Assembly: GCF_022749515.1 (NCBI RefSeq)
Contig: NZ_CP094242.1
Coordinates: forward strand, 1,798,001-1,862,000
Direction of reading: 5' to 3'
DNA length: 64,000 nucleotides
Origin: Morococcus cerebrosus
Lineage (GTDB): Bacteria; Pseudomonadota; Gammaproteobacteria; Burkholderiales; Neisseriaceae
The notes under the pieces were generated by a model. The model worked only from the letters and a program-made list of their open reading frames with translations. It was not told the DNA's origin and searched no databases. The translations under genes and the position numbers were made by a program. Shown one piece after another: positions 1 to 10,261 of the stretch; position 1 is the first letter of the stretch; the number at the start of each line of letters is the position of its first letter.

Positions 1-16
1 TTCAAATGCGAATCCG

Positions 17-54
17 CCGTCGTCTGAAAACATCATGCAGCTTTCAGACGACCC
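17..54. terminator. Inverted uptake-sequence pair at window edge
   Basis: GTCGTCTGAA at 19-28 faces its reverse complement at 43-52 with a 14-nt loop. This is the usual Neisseria terminator hairpin and probably ends a gene outside the window. There is only a short T run after it, so termination strength is uncertain. Confidence 0.5.
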
Positions 55-127
55 CGTTTTACAAATCCTGCCGTTTAATGCAAAAATCAGGTTTCCCGTC
101 CTAATCCGCCTGACAAAGGAAACAGCC

Positions 128-1321
128 ATGTACCGACACGTCGAATATTACCCCGGTGACCCGATTTTAAGTTTGGTCGAAACCTTCAAAAACGACCCGC
201 GCCCCGAAAAAGTCAATTTGAGTATAGGCATTTATTTCGACGACGAAGGCAAAATGCCCGTATTGGAATCCGTGAACCGTGCCGAAACCGCCCGCGCCGC
301 CACGCCTGCACCGTCGCCCTACCTGCCGATGGAGGGCTTGAACACTTACCGCAGCGCGGTGCAGCATTTATTGTTCGGCAAAGACAACCCCGCGCTCGCA
401 CAAGGGCGCATCGTTACCGTACAAACTTTGGGCGGCTCAGGCGCGCTCAAAGTCGGGGCGGATTTCCTGCACCGCTGGTTCCCCGCAGCGCGCGCCTACG
501 TCAGCGACCCGACTTGGGACAACCACCGCGGCATTTTTGAAGGCGCCGGTTTCGAGGTCGGCACTTATCCTTATTACGACCCCGCCACCGTCGGCGTCAA
601 ATTCGACGAAATGACCGCGTTTTTCAACACCCTGCCCGAACACAGCGTCCTAATCCTACACCCCTGCTGCCACAATCCGACCGGCGTGGATATGTCGGAA
701 CAGCAATGGGACGAAGTGTTGCAAATCATCAAAACGCGCAAACTGATTCCGTTTATGGACATCGCCTACCAAGGCTTCGGCGGCGATTTGGACAGCGATG
801 CCTACGCCATCCGCAAAGCGGTGGAAATGGAATTGCCGCTGTTCGTCAGCAATTCCTTCTCGAAAAACCTGTCGCTCTACGGCGAGCGCGTCGGCGGCTT
901 GAGCGTGGTTTGCCCGAATAAAGAAGAAGCGGAATTGGTGTTCGGACAACTCAAATTCACCGTCCGCCGCATCTACTCCAGCCCGCCCGCACATGGCGCC
1001 TATATCGCCGCCGACGTGATGAACAACCCCGAGCTTTACGCCTTGTGGCAAAATGAAGTCTATGTCATGCGCGACCGCATCCGCGCCATGCGGCAGAAAC
1101 TTTACGACGTATTGACCGTCCAAATCCCTGACCGCGATTTCACTTATTTCATCAAACAGCGCGGCATGTTCAGCTACACAGGATTGAGCGTAGAACAAGT
1201 CCGCAGGCTGCGCGACGAATTTGCCGTTTACCTGCTGGATTCAGGCAGGATGTGCGTCGCCGGGCTGAATGCTTCGAATATCGCCTATGTTGCCGATGCG
1301 TTTGCCGAAGTGCTGAAATAA
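128..1321 (+). CDS. tyrB: Aromatic/aspartate aminotransferase, class I (TyrB/AspC type)
   Basis: This 397-residue protein is a PLP-dependent aminotransferase that moves amino groups between aspartate or aromatic amino acids and 2-oxoglutarate in the cytosol. The PLP lysine lies in SNSFSKN near residue 256, the HNPTG motif is near 191, and the C-terminal [10 protein letters not shown] segment is typical of the TyrB/AspC Ia subgroup. The reading frame extends upstream to 35, but that extension runs through an uptake-sequence hairpin and the family starts at [13 protein letters not shown], so the ATG at 128 is chosen. Sequence alone cannot separate tyrosine from aspartate preference. Confidence 0.9.
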   Translation: MYRHVEYYPGDPILSLVETFKNDPRPEKVNLSIGIYFDDEGKMPVLESVNRAETARAATPAPSPYLPMEGLNTYRSAVQHLLFGKDNPALAQGRIVTVQTLGGSGALKVGADFLHRWFPAARAYVSDPTWDNHRGIFEGAGFEVGTYPYYDPATVGVKFDEMTAFFNTLPEHSVLILHPCCHNPTGVDMSEQQWDEVLQIIKTRKLIPFMDIAYQGFGGDLDSDAYAIRKAVEMELPLFVSNSFSKNLSLYGERVGGLSVVCPNKEEAELVFGQLKFTVRRIYSSPPAHGAYIAADVMNNPELYALWQNEVYVMRDRIRAMRQKLYDVLTVQIPDRDFTYFIKQRGMFSYTGLSVEQVRRLRDEFAVYLLDSGRMCVAGLNASNIAYVADAFAEVLK

Positions 1322-1425
1322 AACGCAAAAAGCAAAAGGTCGTCTGAAACCCGATGTAGTTTTATTTGAAGTAAATCAAAAGGCCGCCCGAAAAATTTTC
1401 ATCTTTCAGACGGCCTCTCTATAAT

Positions 1426-1501
1426 TGGCGCACCCAACAGGGATCGAACCTGTGACCTCCAGCTTCGGAAACTGACACTCTTCCAACTGAGCTATGGGTG
1501 C
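1426..1501 (-). tRNA. tRNA-Arg (CCG anticodon)
   Basis: On the minus strand a 76-nt cloverleaf runs from the acceptor strand GCACCCA through a D arm (GCTC/GAGT), an anticodon arm with loop TTCCGAA, and a T arm with GGTTCGATCC, to TGGGTGC, discriminator G and an encoded CCA. The anticodon CCG reads the arginine codon CGG. The anticodon stem uses two G-U pairs. It stands alone between tyrB and the cytochrome gene. Confidence 0.95.
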
Positions 1502-1677
1502 GAAGAAGGCGTAAGATTAACGCAAATCCCGCCTGTTGGCAAAGCCTATTATGCAGGATGGCGCAAACAAGACAAATTTGAAGAAAAATCCCATAAAATA
1601 ATCAACAACATACACAACCCACCCCTTAACAGGCGGCAAAAAACCGCCGCCTTTGCGTATATTTTCCACAAGAGCGA

Positions 1678-1706
1678 TTGGAAAGCCCTTGTGAATTCAG
1701 TATAAT
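1678..1706 (+). promoter_or_regulatory. Probable sigma-70 promoter of the cytochrome c5 gene
   Basis: TTGGAA at 1678-1683 and a perfect TATAAT at 1701-1706 are separated by 17 nt, 82 nt before the cycB start codon. Confidence 0.6.
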
Positions 1707-1787
1707 CCAGCAAAATATTGTTAACTGCGTTTAACACACCAAACTATAACTCAAAGCACAACCTAACCTAACGGCGAGGCCTACCAA

Positions 1788-2645
1788 ATGAAACAACTCC
1801 GCGACTCCAAAGCCCAAGGCTCTGCATTGTTTACCCTTGTGAGCGGTATCGTTATTGCCATTGCAGTCATTTACTTCCTCATCAAATTGGCGGGCAGCGG
1901 CTCGTATGCAGACGTTGCCCAATCTTCCGAAACCGCCACCCAAACCCGCATCCAGCCCGTAGGACAGCTTACCTTGGGAGACGGCATTCCGGTAGGCGAA
2001 CGCAAAGGCGATCAGATTTTCAACAAAATCTGTATCCAGTGTCACGGCGCAGACAAATCTGTACCCAACGCGCCAAAAATCGAAAACAACGGCGAATGGG
2101 CTCCCCGTATCGCGCAAGGCTTCGATACCCTTTTCCAACACGCTCTGAACGGCTTTAACGCCATGCCTGCAAAAGGCGGCGCAACCGATTTGACCGACCA
2201 AGAACTTAAACGCGTCATCACTTACATGGCGAACAAGAGCGGCGGTACCTTCCCTGATCCAGATGCCGCAGCACCTGCCGATCAAGCCGCTTCAGGCAAT
2301 GCAGCCGCCTCCGCACCGGCCGCTGCCGGCTCTGCCCCCGCAGCAGATGCACCTAAAGCCGAAGACAAAGGCGCAGCCGCTCCTGCAGCTTCCGGCGCAG
2401 ACGGTAAAAAAGTTTTTGAAGCAACCTGTCAGGCATGTCACGGCGGCGCAGTCCCCGGCATTCCCGGCATAGGTAAAAAAGACGAATGGGCTTCGCGTAT
2501 CAAACAAGGTAAAGAAACCCTGCACAAACACGCAATCGAAGGCTTCAACGCCATGCCTGCAAAAGGCGGCAACGCCGGCCTGAGCGACGATGAAGTCAAA
2601 GCAGCGGTCGACTACATGGCAAACCAATCAGGCGCCAAATTCTGA
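1788..2645 (+). CDS. cycB: Diheme membrane-anchored cytochrome c5
   Basis: This 285-residue protein carries electrons in the periplasm from the bc1 complex towards the cbb3 oxidase. A single N-terminal membrane helix (about residues 15-35) anchors two class I cytochrome domains, with heme motifs CIQCH near 82 and CQACH near 209, joined by a long Ala/Pro/Lys linker. Each domain ends in the repeated segment GFNAMPAKGG. The C-terminal domain is a close match to the third heme domain of CcoP at 60219-61583, so the two genes share a recent origin for this module. A promoter at 1678 and a terminator at 2681 suggest a single-gene transcript. Confidence 0.9.
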   Translation: MKQLRDSKAQGSALFTLVSGIVIAIAVIYFLIKLAGSGSYADVAQSSETATQTRIQPVGQLTLGDGIPVGERKGDQIFNKICIQCHGADKSVPNAPKIENNGEWAPRIAQGFDTLFQHALNGFNAMPAKGGATDLTDQELKRVITYMANKSGGTFPDPDAAAPADQAASGNAAASAPAAAGSAPAADAPKAEDKGAAAPAASGADGKKVFEATCQACHGGAVPGIPGIGKKDEWASRIKQGKETLHKHAIEGFNAMPAKGGNAGLSDDEVKAAVDYMANQSGAKF

Positions 2646-2680
2646 TTTGTTCAAGAACGCTATTGATATCCCGTCAAAAA

Positions 2681-2707
2681 CGCACCTTTAAACAAGGTGC
2701 GTTTTTT
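2681..2707 (+). terminator. Rho-independent terminator of cycB
   Basis: Stem CGCACCTT/AAGGTGCG with a 5-nt loop is followed by six T residues. The same stem, including the flanking A and T runs, occurs behind ccoP at 60177-60206. Confidence 0.9.
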
Positions 2708-2928
2708 ATGAGTTCCAAGAAATATGTAATCCCCTATCAACGCAGGTTTGGGACAAATAACATCCCCACTTCATTTACGATATATTTTATTCATTAACCC
2801 GTTCATTCTACCCTGCCTACACAAAACATACTGAGATAGAAAGAACAGCATTAAATTTTCTTTCAATTGGCAGCACAACAAGATTTTCAATTCACGCACA
2901 CTGTTTGAGACCTTTGCAAAATTCCCCA

Positions 2929-2966
2929 AAATCCCCTAAATTCCCATCAAGACATTTAGGGGATTT
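2929..2966 (+). promoter_or_regulatory. Hairpin covering the transposase ribosome binding site
   Basis: A 13-bp perfect stem (AAATCCCCTAAAT at 2929-2941 with its complement at 2954-2966) and a 12-nt loop lie directly before the transposase ATG at 2970. The Shine-Dalgarno AGGGGA (2958-2963) is inside the 3' arm, so any transcript that reads in from outside would hide it. The same structure occurs in the other two copies. Confidence 0.65.
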
Positions 2967-2969
2967 CCC

Positions 2970-3977
2970 ATGAGCACCTTCTTCCAGCAAACCGCACAAG
3001 CCATGATTGCCAAACACATCGACCGCTTCCCATTATTGAAGTTGGATCAGGTGATTGATTGGCAACCGATCGAACAATACCTGAACCGTCAAAGAACCCG
3101 TTACCTTAGAGACCACCGCGGCCGTCCCGCCTATCCCCTGTTGTCCATGTTCAAAGCCGTCCTGCTCGGACAATGGCACAGCCTCTCCGATCCCGAACTC
3201 GAACACAGCCTCATCACCCGCATCGATTTCAACCTGTTTTGCCGTTTTGACGAACTGAGCATCCCCGATTACAGCACCTTATGCCGCTACCGTAACTGGC
3301 TGGCGCAAGACGACACCCTGTCCGAATTGCTGGAACTGATTAACTGCCAACTGGCCGAAAAAAACCTAAAAGTAGAGAAAGCATCCGCCGCCGTCATTGA
3401 CGCCACCATTATTCAGACTGCCGGCAGCAAACAGCGTCAGGCCATAGAAGTCGACGAGGAAGGACAAGTCAGCGGCCAAACCACACCGAGTAAGGACAAA
3501 GATGCCCGTTGGACAAAGAAAAACGGCCTCTACAAACTCGGTTACAAACAACATACCCGTACCGATGAGGAAGGCTATATCGAGAAACTGCACATCACTC
3601 CTGCCAATACCCATGAGTGCAACCATCTGTCCCCTTTGTTGGAAGGCATTGCCGAAGGTACGACCGTCTATGCCGACAAAGGCTACGACAGCAAGGAAAA
3701 CCGGCAACATCTGAAAGAGCATCAGTTGTTAGACGGCATTATGCGCAAAGCCTGCCGCAACCGTCCGCTGACGGAAGCGCAAACCAAACGCAACCGATAT
3801 TTGTCGAAGACCCGTTATGTGGTCGAACAAAGCTTCGGTACGCTGCACCGTAAATTCCGCTACGCCCGGGCAGCCTATTTTGGTCTGCTCAAAGTGAGTG
3901 CGCAAAGCCATCTGAAGGCGATGTGTTTGAACCTGTTGAAAGCGGCCAACAGGCTAAGTGTGCCTGTTGCAGCCTAA
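2970..3977 (+). CDS. IS5-family transposase (IS1106-like), copy 1
   Basis: This 335-residue DDE transposase cuts and joins the ends of the surrounding element. An N-terminal IS5-type region (PLLSMFKAVLLGQW) precedes the catalytic core, with aspartates in VIDATII (about residue 143) and YADKGYDS (about 234) and the glutamate in VVEQSFG (about 287). The frame is intact and identical in all three copies, so the enzyme is probably functional. Its ribosome binding site lies in a hairpin. Confidence 0.95.
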   Translation: MSTFFQQTAQAMIAKHIDRFPLLKLDQVIDWQPIEQYLNRQRTRYLRDHRGRPAYPLLSMFKAVLLGQWHSLSDPELEHSLITRIDFNLFCRFDELSIPDYSTLCRYRNWLAQDDTLSELLELINCQLAEKNLKVEKASAAVIDATIIQTAGSKQRQAIEVDEEGQVSGQTTPSKDKDARWTKKNGLYKLGYKQHTRTDEEGYIEKLHITPANTHECNHLSPLLEGIAEGTTVYADKGYDSKENRQHLKEHQLLDGIMRKACRNRPLTEAQTKRNRYLSKTRYVVEQSFGTLHRKFRYARAAYFGLLKVSAQSHLKAMCLNLLKAANRLSVPVAA

Positions 3978-4158
3978 AAGGCGGCCCGGATGCCTGATTA
4001 TCGGGTATCCGGGGAGGATTAAGGGGGTATTTGGGTAGAATTAAGGAGTGATTGGGGGCGGAAACAGCCGAAAACAGCCGAAAACCTGTGTTTGGGGTTT
4101 CGGTTGTCGGGGGAAAAGGAATTTTGCAAAGGTCTCTGTTTATAAAAACCAATCTAAA

Positions 4159-4204
4159 AAAGGTCGTCTGAAACCTTATTTGGGTTTTCAGACGACCTTT
4201 TTTT
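4159..4204 (-). terminator. Uptake-sequence terminator of metQ
   Basis: An inverted pair of GTCGTCTGAA cores forms a long stem with an A run on one side and a T run on the other, 20 bases past the metQ stop codon. It can act in both directions. Confidence 0.8.
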
Positions 4205-4222
4205 ACTTTTGAAGTTTACTGC

Positions 4223-5137
4223 TTATTTTGCTGCCGAAGCCGTAGAGGCTGCTTCGGCTTTTGCACCGACAGCTGCATCTTCACCCCATGCAGCAGGATA
4301 TTTATAGCCTTCGAAGCGTTTGTGCGCATAGGCTTTGAACTCATCGGAGTTATAGGCTTCGGTTACATCTTTGAGCCATTGGCTGTCTTTATCGGCAGTT
4401 TTGACTGCTGCCCAGTTAACATAGGCAAAGCTCGGCTCTTGGAACAGGGCTTCGGTCAGCTTCATACCGCTGCTCATGGCATAGTTGCCATTTACGATGG
4501 CGAAATCAACATCGGCGCGGCTGCGTGGCAGTTGCGCGGCTTCAAGTTCTACGATTTTGATGTTTTTCGGATTTTCGGCGATGTCTGCTTTGGAAGCAGT
4601 CAGCGGATTAACGCCGTCTTTCAACTTAACCCAGCCCAATTCGTTCAACATCACCAGCGCACGGGCGAAGTTGGACGGGTCGTTAGGCGCGGAAACACTG
4701 CTGCCGTCTTTGACTTCGTCCAAAGATTTCAGTTTGCCCGGATACAGGCCCAAAGGCGCAGTCGGCACTTGGAAAGTTTCAGCAATATCTAATTTGTGTT
4801 CTTTTTTGAAGTCGTCCAAATAAGGCTTGTGTTGAAAAATGTTGATATCCAGTTCGCCTTCAGCCAAAGCGAGGTTAGGACGGACGTAATCGGTAAACTC
4901 AACCAGTTTGACGGTATAGCCTTTTTTCTCCAACGCAGGTTGGATTTGATCTTTGACCATGTCGCCAAAGTCGCCAACGGTCGTACCAAAGACGATCTCT
5001 TTTTTCGCCGCGCCATTATCGGCAACCGGTGATGCGGAGGATGCGGCAGGTGCGCTATCTTTCTGCCCACCACAAGCTGCAAGCACCACAGCAAGCGTAG
5101 CAGCAGAAAGGGTTTTAAAAAAAGTATTTACTTGCAT
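4223..5137 (-). CDS. metQ: Methionine-binding lipoprotein MetQ (NlpA family)
   Basis: This 304-residue lipoprotein is the substrate-binding subunit of a MetNIQ-type D/L-methionine ABC importer. The signal peptide ends in the lipobox LAAC (Cys 22), followed by a low-complexity spacer and the NlpA fold beginning KKEIVFGTTVGDFGDMV. It matches the meningococcal antigen GNA1946 in general sequence and has an Ala-rich C-terminal tail. A good ribosome binding site (AGGAG) precedes the ATG. The ATPase and permease genes, which usually accompany it, are not next to it here: the next gene upstream is the CysB-type regulator in the same direction. Confidence 0.88.
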   Translation of the reverse strand: MQVNTFFKTLSAATLAVVLAACGGQKDSAPAASSASPVADNGAAKKEIVFGTTVGDFGDMVKDQIQPALEKKGYTVKLVEFTDYVRPNLALAEGELDINIFQHKPYLDDFKKEHKLDIAETFQVPTAPLGLYPGKLKSLDEVKDGSSVSAPNDPSNFARALVMLNELGWVKLKDGVNPLTASKADIAENPKNIKIVELEAAQLPRSRADVDFAIVNGNYAMSSGMKLTEALFQEPSFAYVNWAAVKTADKDSQWLKDVTEAYNSDEFKAYAHKRFEGYKYPAAWGEDAAVGAKAEAASTASAAK

Positions 5138-5385
5138 ATCTTACTCCTGATAATTCATTGAAACAGTTTTCAGACGACCTCTGCCGTCAAAAAACGAGAA
5201 TTTTAAATCTATTTGGTAAAACTCAGGGGGTTTTTTGCAGATTTTTCTGTTGATTCTTATTATTACCACAGTATATTCGAAATAAAACTCGGCACAATCC
5301 AAAACTTACGCGCTATGATAGCCTACAATTTTCCAAGTCAACAGATCTAGCTCGCGTTACCCCAAACGTACGAATAGATTAAAGA

Positions 5386-5429
5386 AGGTCGTCTGAAATC
5401 TTGTAGACAGGGTTTCAGACGACCTTTTT
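5386..5429 (-). terminator. Uptake-sequence terminator of the cysB-type gene
   Basis: Inverted GTCGTCTGAA pair with a T run, 34 bases past the regulator's stop codon and upstream of metQ. It argues that metQ has its own promoter in the 5138-5385 gap. Confidence 0.75.
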
Positions 5430-5462
5430 ATTTCATATTAAATAGATTTACATTACCAACGA

Positions 5463-6413
5463 TCAAATAGAAAAGTCCTCGACAACTGGAGCATAAAGCG
5501 TCCTATCGACCACTTCACGTGTCAGCTTAGGCGCGAACAATTCTATAAAATCATATGCATAACCCCTAAGATAGGTATCTTTCCTAACGGCAATCCAAGT
5601 TGGAGACGACTCAAACAAATGCGAGGCATCCACTAATTCCAGATCTGTGTCATTCTCAGGATCGTAAGCCATCTTCGCCATCAACCCAACACCAAGACCC
5701 AAACGGACATACGTCTTTAAAACATCCGTGTCCGCTGCCGACAACACAACATCGGGCTGCTCTAATCTGGCTTTATTAAAAGCCCGGGCAATACTACTCC
5801 CCTGATTGAACGCAAATTCATAAGTAATCAAGGGAAAAGAGGCCAAATCCTCAATACTCAAAGGATTTTTACAATCCAACAAAGGATGTTCATGCGGCAC
5901 GATAACCGCATGATTCCATTCATAACAAGTTAATTTACCCAACTCCGGATGCTCATCGATACGCTCAGTTACAATCGCAATATCCGCCTCTCCGTTACTA
6001 ACCATCTGGGCGATGGCCGCAGGACTGCCCTGCTTGATGGTCAGTGTTACCTTCGGATAACGTTTGACAAATTCCGCCACAATCAAAGGCAGGGCATAAC
6101 GTGCCTGCGTATGAGTCGTCGCAACAATCAACGAACCACTGTCATGATCAGTAAACTCACTGCCTATATTTTTAATATTCTGCACATCGCGCAAAATCCG
6201 TTCTACAATTTCCAACACAGCCTTGCCGGGCTGCGACACAGAAACCACGCGTTTGCCGCTGCGGATAAAAATCTGTACGCCCAACTCCTCCTCAAGAAGC
6301 CTGATTTGCTTGGAAATACCCGGCTGGGAGGTAAAAAGGGCTTCAGCAGCTTCAGACACATTCAGATTATGCCGGTACACCTCCAATGCATACCGTAATT
6401 GCTGTAATTTCAT
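5463..6413 (-). CDS. cysB: LysR-type regulator, CysB family
   Basis: The 316-residue protein has an N-terminal winged helix-turn-helix (residues 1-60, MKLQQLRYALEV then SEAAEALFTSQPGISKQIRLLEEELG) and a periplasmic-binding-like effector domain from about 90. The sequence is the CysB/Cbl type, which activates sulfate assimilation genes in response to O-acetylserine. The frame continues 14 codons upstream, but the family starts at MKLQQLRYAL, so 6413 is taken as the start. Its target genes are not in the window. Its position behind metQ's promoter suggests, but does not prove, a link with sulfur amino acid supply. Confidence 0.85.
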   Translation of the reverse strand: MKLQQLRYALEVYRHNLNVSEAAEALFTSQPGISKQIRLLEEELGVQIFIRSGKRVVSVSQPGKAVLEIVERILRDVQNIKNIGSEFTDHDSGSLIVATTHTQARYALPLIVAEFVKRYPKVTLTIKQGSPAAIAQMVSNGEADIAIVTERIDEHPELGKLTCYEWNHAVIVPHEHPLLDCKNPLSIEDLASFPLITYEFAFNQGSSIARAFNKARLEQPDVVLSAADTDVLKTYVRLGLGVGLMAKMAYDPENDTDLELVDASHLFESSPTWIAVRKDTYLRGYAYDFIELFAPKLTREVVDRTLYAPVVEDFSI

Positions 6414-6711
6414 AAACGGCTCGTGTTCTATATATTTGTATGATTTGTGCGACAAATGGCAGACAATTTAACATATTTTTCCTAAATTGTCGGCAGCACC
6501 CTCACCTCAAATAAAAACTTTTGTTTTAAATAGTACTATACAAACCGATTATCGAAACCAACATTTCCCTCAGTACAAACTGTATCCTTCATACAACAAC
6601 AAATGGCAACAAACTCCGATTTACCCATAAATAAATGACACAAACTTGATTTTTAGGCATGATTCGAAGCTAGGAAGCAGGCAGTTTCATGATTGTATGA
6701 GGCATTGAGTA

Positions 6712-6740
6712 TTGACAGTAGGCACCATGCTTCTTTATAG
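6712..6740 (+). promoter_or_regulatory. Strong sigma-70 promoter of rmpM
   Basis: A consensus TTGACA (6712-6717) and TTATAG (6735-6740) are 17 nt apart, giving a leader of about 105 nt before the rmpM ATG. The rest of the 439-bp gap from 6414 is AT-rich with no gene visible. Confidence 0.75.
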
Positions 6741-6852
6741 TGCAAACTGATATATCCGATTTGCCGCTGCTTAGTATGCTGCGGCCTGTATATTGGTAAT
6801 TTGCAGCGGTTCTTAAACACCCGCCGCATAACAATTTAGATGAGGGAATAAA

Positions 6853-7614
6853 ATGACCAAACAGCTGAAATTAAGCGCATTGTTCGTTGCATTGGTTGCT
6901 TCCGGCACCGCAATGGCAAGCGAACCGCATACCAAACACGGCTACACCGTAAGCAGCCAGTCTCAAGAAGTTGTCCGCAACAACTATGGCGAATGCTGGA
7001 AAAACAGCTATTTCGACAAAGAAACCCAAGGTCGTGTCGAATGTGGCGACCGTGAAGCAGTAGCCGCAGTCCAACAAGCTCCAGAATATGTTGATGAAAC
7101 CGTATCTCTGTCTTCTAAAACACTGTTCGGCTTCGATAAAGACAACCTCCGCCCTGAGGCTCAAGAGAACCTGAACGCATTAGCCCAACGCCTGAACAAT
7201 GAAAATGTTCAAACTGTGCGTGTCGAAGGTCACACCGACTTTATGGGTTCAGAAGAGTACAACCAAGCTCTGTCCGAACGCCGTGCAAACGTAGTTGCCA
7301 ACTACTTGGTTGGCCGTGGTATTCCTTCCAGCAAAGTTTCCGCTGTAGGTCTTGGCGAATCTCAAGCTCAAATGACTGCCACTTGTGAAGCAGAAGTAGC
7401 AAAACTGGGCAAAAAAGTATCCAAAGCCAAAAAACGTGCTGCTTTGATTGCATGTATCGAACCTGATCGTCGTGTTGACGTGAAAATCCGCAGCACTGTT
7501 ACCAAACAAGTTGCCCCAGGTCAAACAATTGAAGGTCAAGGTGAACGTCCTGCAGTAGATGAAGGTTGGATTCCTTCTCCCTACAACGGTGTACACGGTT
7601 ACGCCAAACCTTAA
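6853..7614 (+). CDS. rmpM: Reduction-modifiable protein RmpM (class 4 outer-membrane protein, OmpA family)
   Basis: This 253-residue periplasmic protein ties outer-membrane porin complexes to peptidoglycan. A signal peptide is cleaved after AMA (about residue 22). The C-terminal OmpA-like domain contains [20 protein letters not shown], the ALSERRA motif and the EPDRRVDV motif, which together form the diaminopimelate-binding site. Two cysteine pairs are present (in GECWKN/RVECGD and in ATCEAEV/LIACIEP), in keeping with the reduction-modifiable name. It has its own strong promoter and terminator. A trimeric porin partner is encoded at 34863-35984. Confidence 0.93.
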   Translation: MTKQLKLSALFVALVASGTAMASEPHTKHGYTVSSQSQEVVRNNYGECWKNSYFDKETQGRVECGDREAVAAVQQAPEYVDETVSLSSKTLFGFDKDNLRPEAQENLNALAQRLNNENVQTVRVEGHTDFMGSEEYNQALSERRANVVANYLVGRGIPSSKVSAVGLGESQAQMTATCEAEVAKLGKKVSKAKKRAALIACIEPDRRVDVKIRSTVTKQVAPGQTIEGQGERPAVDEGWIPSPYNGVHGYAKP

Positions 7615-7633
7615 CTAAATTCAGTTTTAATTC

Positions 7634-7660
7634 AAAACCCCGCCTCTGCGGGGTTTTCTT
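7634..7660 (+). terminator. Terminator of rmpM
   Basis: Stem AAAACCCCGC/GCGGGGTTTT with a 3-4 nt loop and trailing T residues, 20 bases past the stop codon. Confidence 0.88.
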
Positions 7661-7767
7661 ATATTTTTATTTTCTCCTCTACAAATTAAGAGACTTTTTA
7701 TCCCCTCTTACACCCACCTCTATAAATAATCAAAAAAATCAATAAACAAAACTTAATGAAAAACAAA

Positions 7768-7799
7768 TAAAAAAGTATCCTAAGATTACTCAGGATACC
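7768..7799 (-). terminator. Terminator of serS
   Basis: On the minus strand GTATCCTGAG pairs with CTTAGGATAC and is followed by six T residues, about 30 bases past the serS stop codon. This one does not use uptake sequences. Confidence 0.85.
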
Positions 7800-7828
7800 C
7801 TCTTCAAGTCTTATATCATCAAGTAAAA

Positions 7829-9199
<1,371 letters not shown>

Positions 9200-9232
9200 T
9201 TATTCAAAAAACCCCTTCTTACATATCATGCA

Positions 9233-9261
9233 TTGCAGAAAAAGCAAGAATGGGATAGAAT
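9233..9261 (+). promoter_or_regulatory. Promoter and leader of the rpsF operon
   Basis: TTGCAG (9233-9238) and TAGAAT (9256-9261) are 17 nt apart. The leader of about 70 nt contains a 9-bp stem (GCCTTTTGC at 9282-9290 with GCAAAAGGC at 9300-9308), which could serve feedback control by ribosomal proteins. Confidence 0.55.
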
Positions 9262-9337
9262 TCATCGTTTTGTCAAACCTTGCCTTTTGCTTTCGCATGG
9301 CAAAAGGCTGTTATTTAATCATCCATAAGGAGATAAC

Positions 9338-9709
9338 ATGCGTCATTATGAGATCGTGTTTATCGTTCATCCTGATCAAAGCGAGCAAGTGCCTGCTATG
9401 GTTGAACGTTACAAAACCATGATTGCCGAAGCCGGCGGCAAAATCCACCGCTTGGAAGACTGGGGCCGCCGTCAACTGGCTTACCCGATTAACAAAATCC
9501 ACAAAGCACACTATGTTTTGATGAACATCGAAACTACTCCTGAAGTAGTTGAAGAGCTGGAAACCGCTTTCCGCTTTAACGATGCCGTACTGCGCCATCT
9601 GACCATCAAAACAAAACATGCTGTAACCGAAGCCTCTCCTATGCTGGGCGGCGAAAAAGCAAAAAACTTGCTGAACGGTGCGGCTGAAGAAGTTGCAGCA
9701 GCCGAATAA
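9338..9709 (+). CDS. rpsF: 30S ribosomal protein S6
   Basis: This 123-residue protein binds S18 and the central domain of 16S rRNA. The N-terminal [17 protein letters not shown], the GRRQLAYPI motif and the RHLTIKTKH end of the ferredoxin-like fold are clear. An Ala/Glu-rich tail ends the protein. It is first in the rpsF-priB-rpsR-rplI operon, with the ribosome binding site AAGGAG 7 bases before the ATG. Confidence 0.97.
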   Translation: MRHYEIVFIVHPDQSEQVPAMVERYKTMIAEAGGKIHRLEDWGRRQLAYPINKIHKAHYVLMNIETTPEVVEELETAFRFNDAVLRHLTIKTKHAVTEASPMLGGEKAKNLLNGAAEEVAAAE

Positions 9710-9711
9710 GA

Positions 9712-10008
9712 TTGGATAATCTTACAAAGCTTACCGCCTTGATTTACAAGATTGAATCCTTGAGATACACGCCGGCAGGAATCCCTGTTTTGGATATTAT
9801 GTTAAAGCATGAATCTTGGCAGGAAGAAAACGGGCAAAAATGCCTGGTCAGTTTTGAAATTCCCGCGCGTATTTTAGGTAAGCAGGCTGAAGAATGGCAG
9901 TATCGGCAAGATACGATGGTTGAAGCAGAAGGCTTTCTCGCACAGCGAAGCAAACGCTTCCCAAGGCCGATACTCCGCATACAGAACATTAAAGAATATA
10001 AAGGTTAA
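9712..10008 (+). CDS. priB: Primosomal replication protein PriB, TTG start
   Basis: This 98-residue single-stranded DNA-binding OB-fold protein helps PriA restart stalled replication forks. The sequence [19 protein letters not shown] and the end [11 protein letters not shown] are the PriB signature. No ATG is available: the frame opens with TTG two bases after the rpsF stop codon, so translation is probably coupled to rpsF. Length agrees with the roughly 100 residues known for Neisseria PriB. Confidence 0.9.
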   Translation: MDNLTKLTALIYKIESLRYTPAGIPVLDIMLKHESWQEENGQKCLVSFEIPARILGKQAEEWQYRQDTMVEAEGFLAQRSKRFPRPILRIQNIKEYKG

Positions 10009-10014
10009 ACGACA

Positions 10015-10245
10015 ATGGCTCGTCAATCATTCAAACGTAGAAAATTCTGCCGCTTTACGGCTGAAAAAATCCAAGAAGTCGATTACAAACAAGTTGATTT
10101 GCTGAAAGACTTCATTTCTGAAAACGGCAAGATCATCCCTGCCCGCATCACCGGCACCAAAGCGCATTACCAACGCCAATTGGCTACTGCAGTCAAACGC
10201 GCACGCTTCCTGGCTCTGCTGCCTTACACCGATCAACACAAATAA
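10015..10245 (+). CDS. rpsR: 30S ribosomal protein S18
   Basis: This 76-residue protein of the small subunit platform pairs with S6. The core [22 protein letters not shown] and the C-terminal [15 protein letters not shown] are typical of S18. It follows priB by six bases and precedes rplI by 16 in the same operon. Confidence 0.97.
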   Translation: MARQSFKRRKFCRFTAEKIQEVDYKQVDLLKDFISENGKIIPARITGTKAHYQRQLATAVKRARFLALLPYTDQHK

Positions 10246-10261
10246 TTTTGGAGTTTAAATC

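Larger units (their letters stand above)
2907..4136 (+). mobile_element. IS5-family insertion sequence, IS1106-like, copy 1
   Basis: The 1230-bp element is bounded by the 19-bp inverted repeats GAGACCTTTGCAAAATTCC and its complement. The flanking 5 bp TGTTT is duplicated (2902-2906 and 4137-4141). It encodes one transposase. It sits between cycB and metQ without breaking either. By eye it is identical to the copies at 16475 and 58813. Confidence 0.95.

Noticed and set aside
5138..5385. Riboswitch in the metQ leader
   Set aside because: No conserved SAM or other aptamer pattern could be recognised. Only AT-rich DNA and an uptake core are visible.
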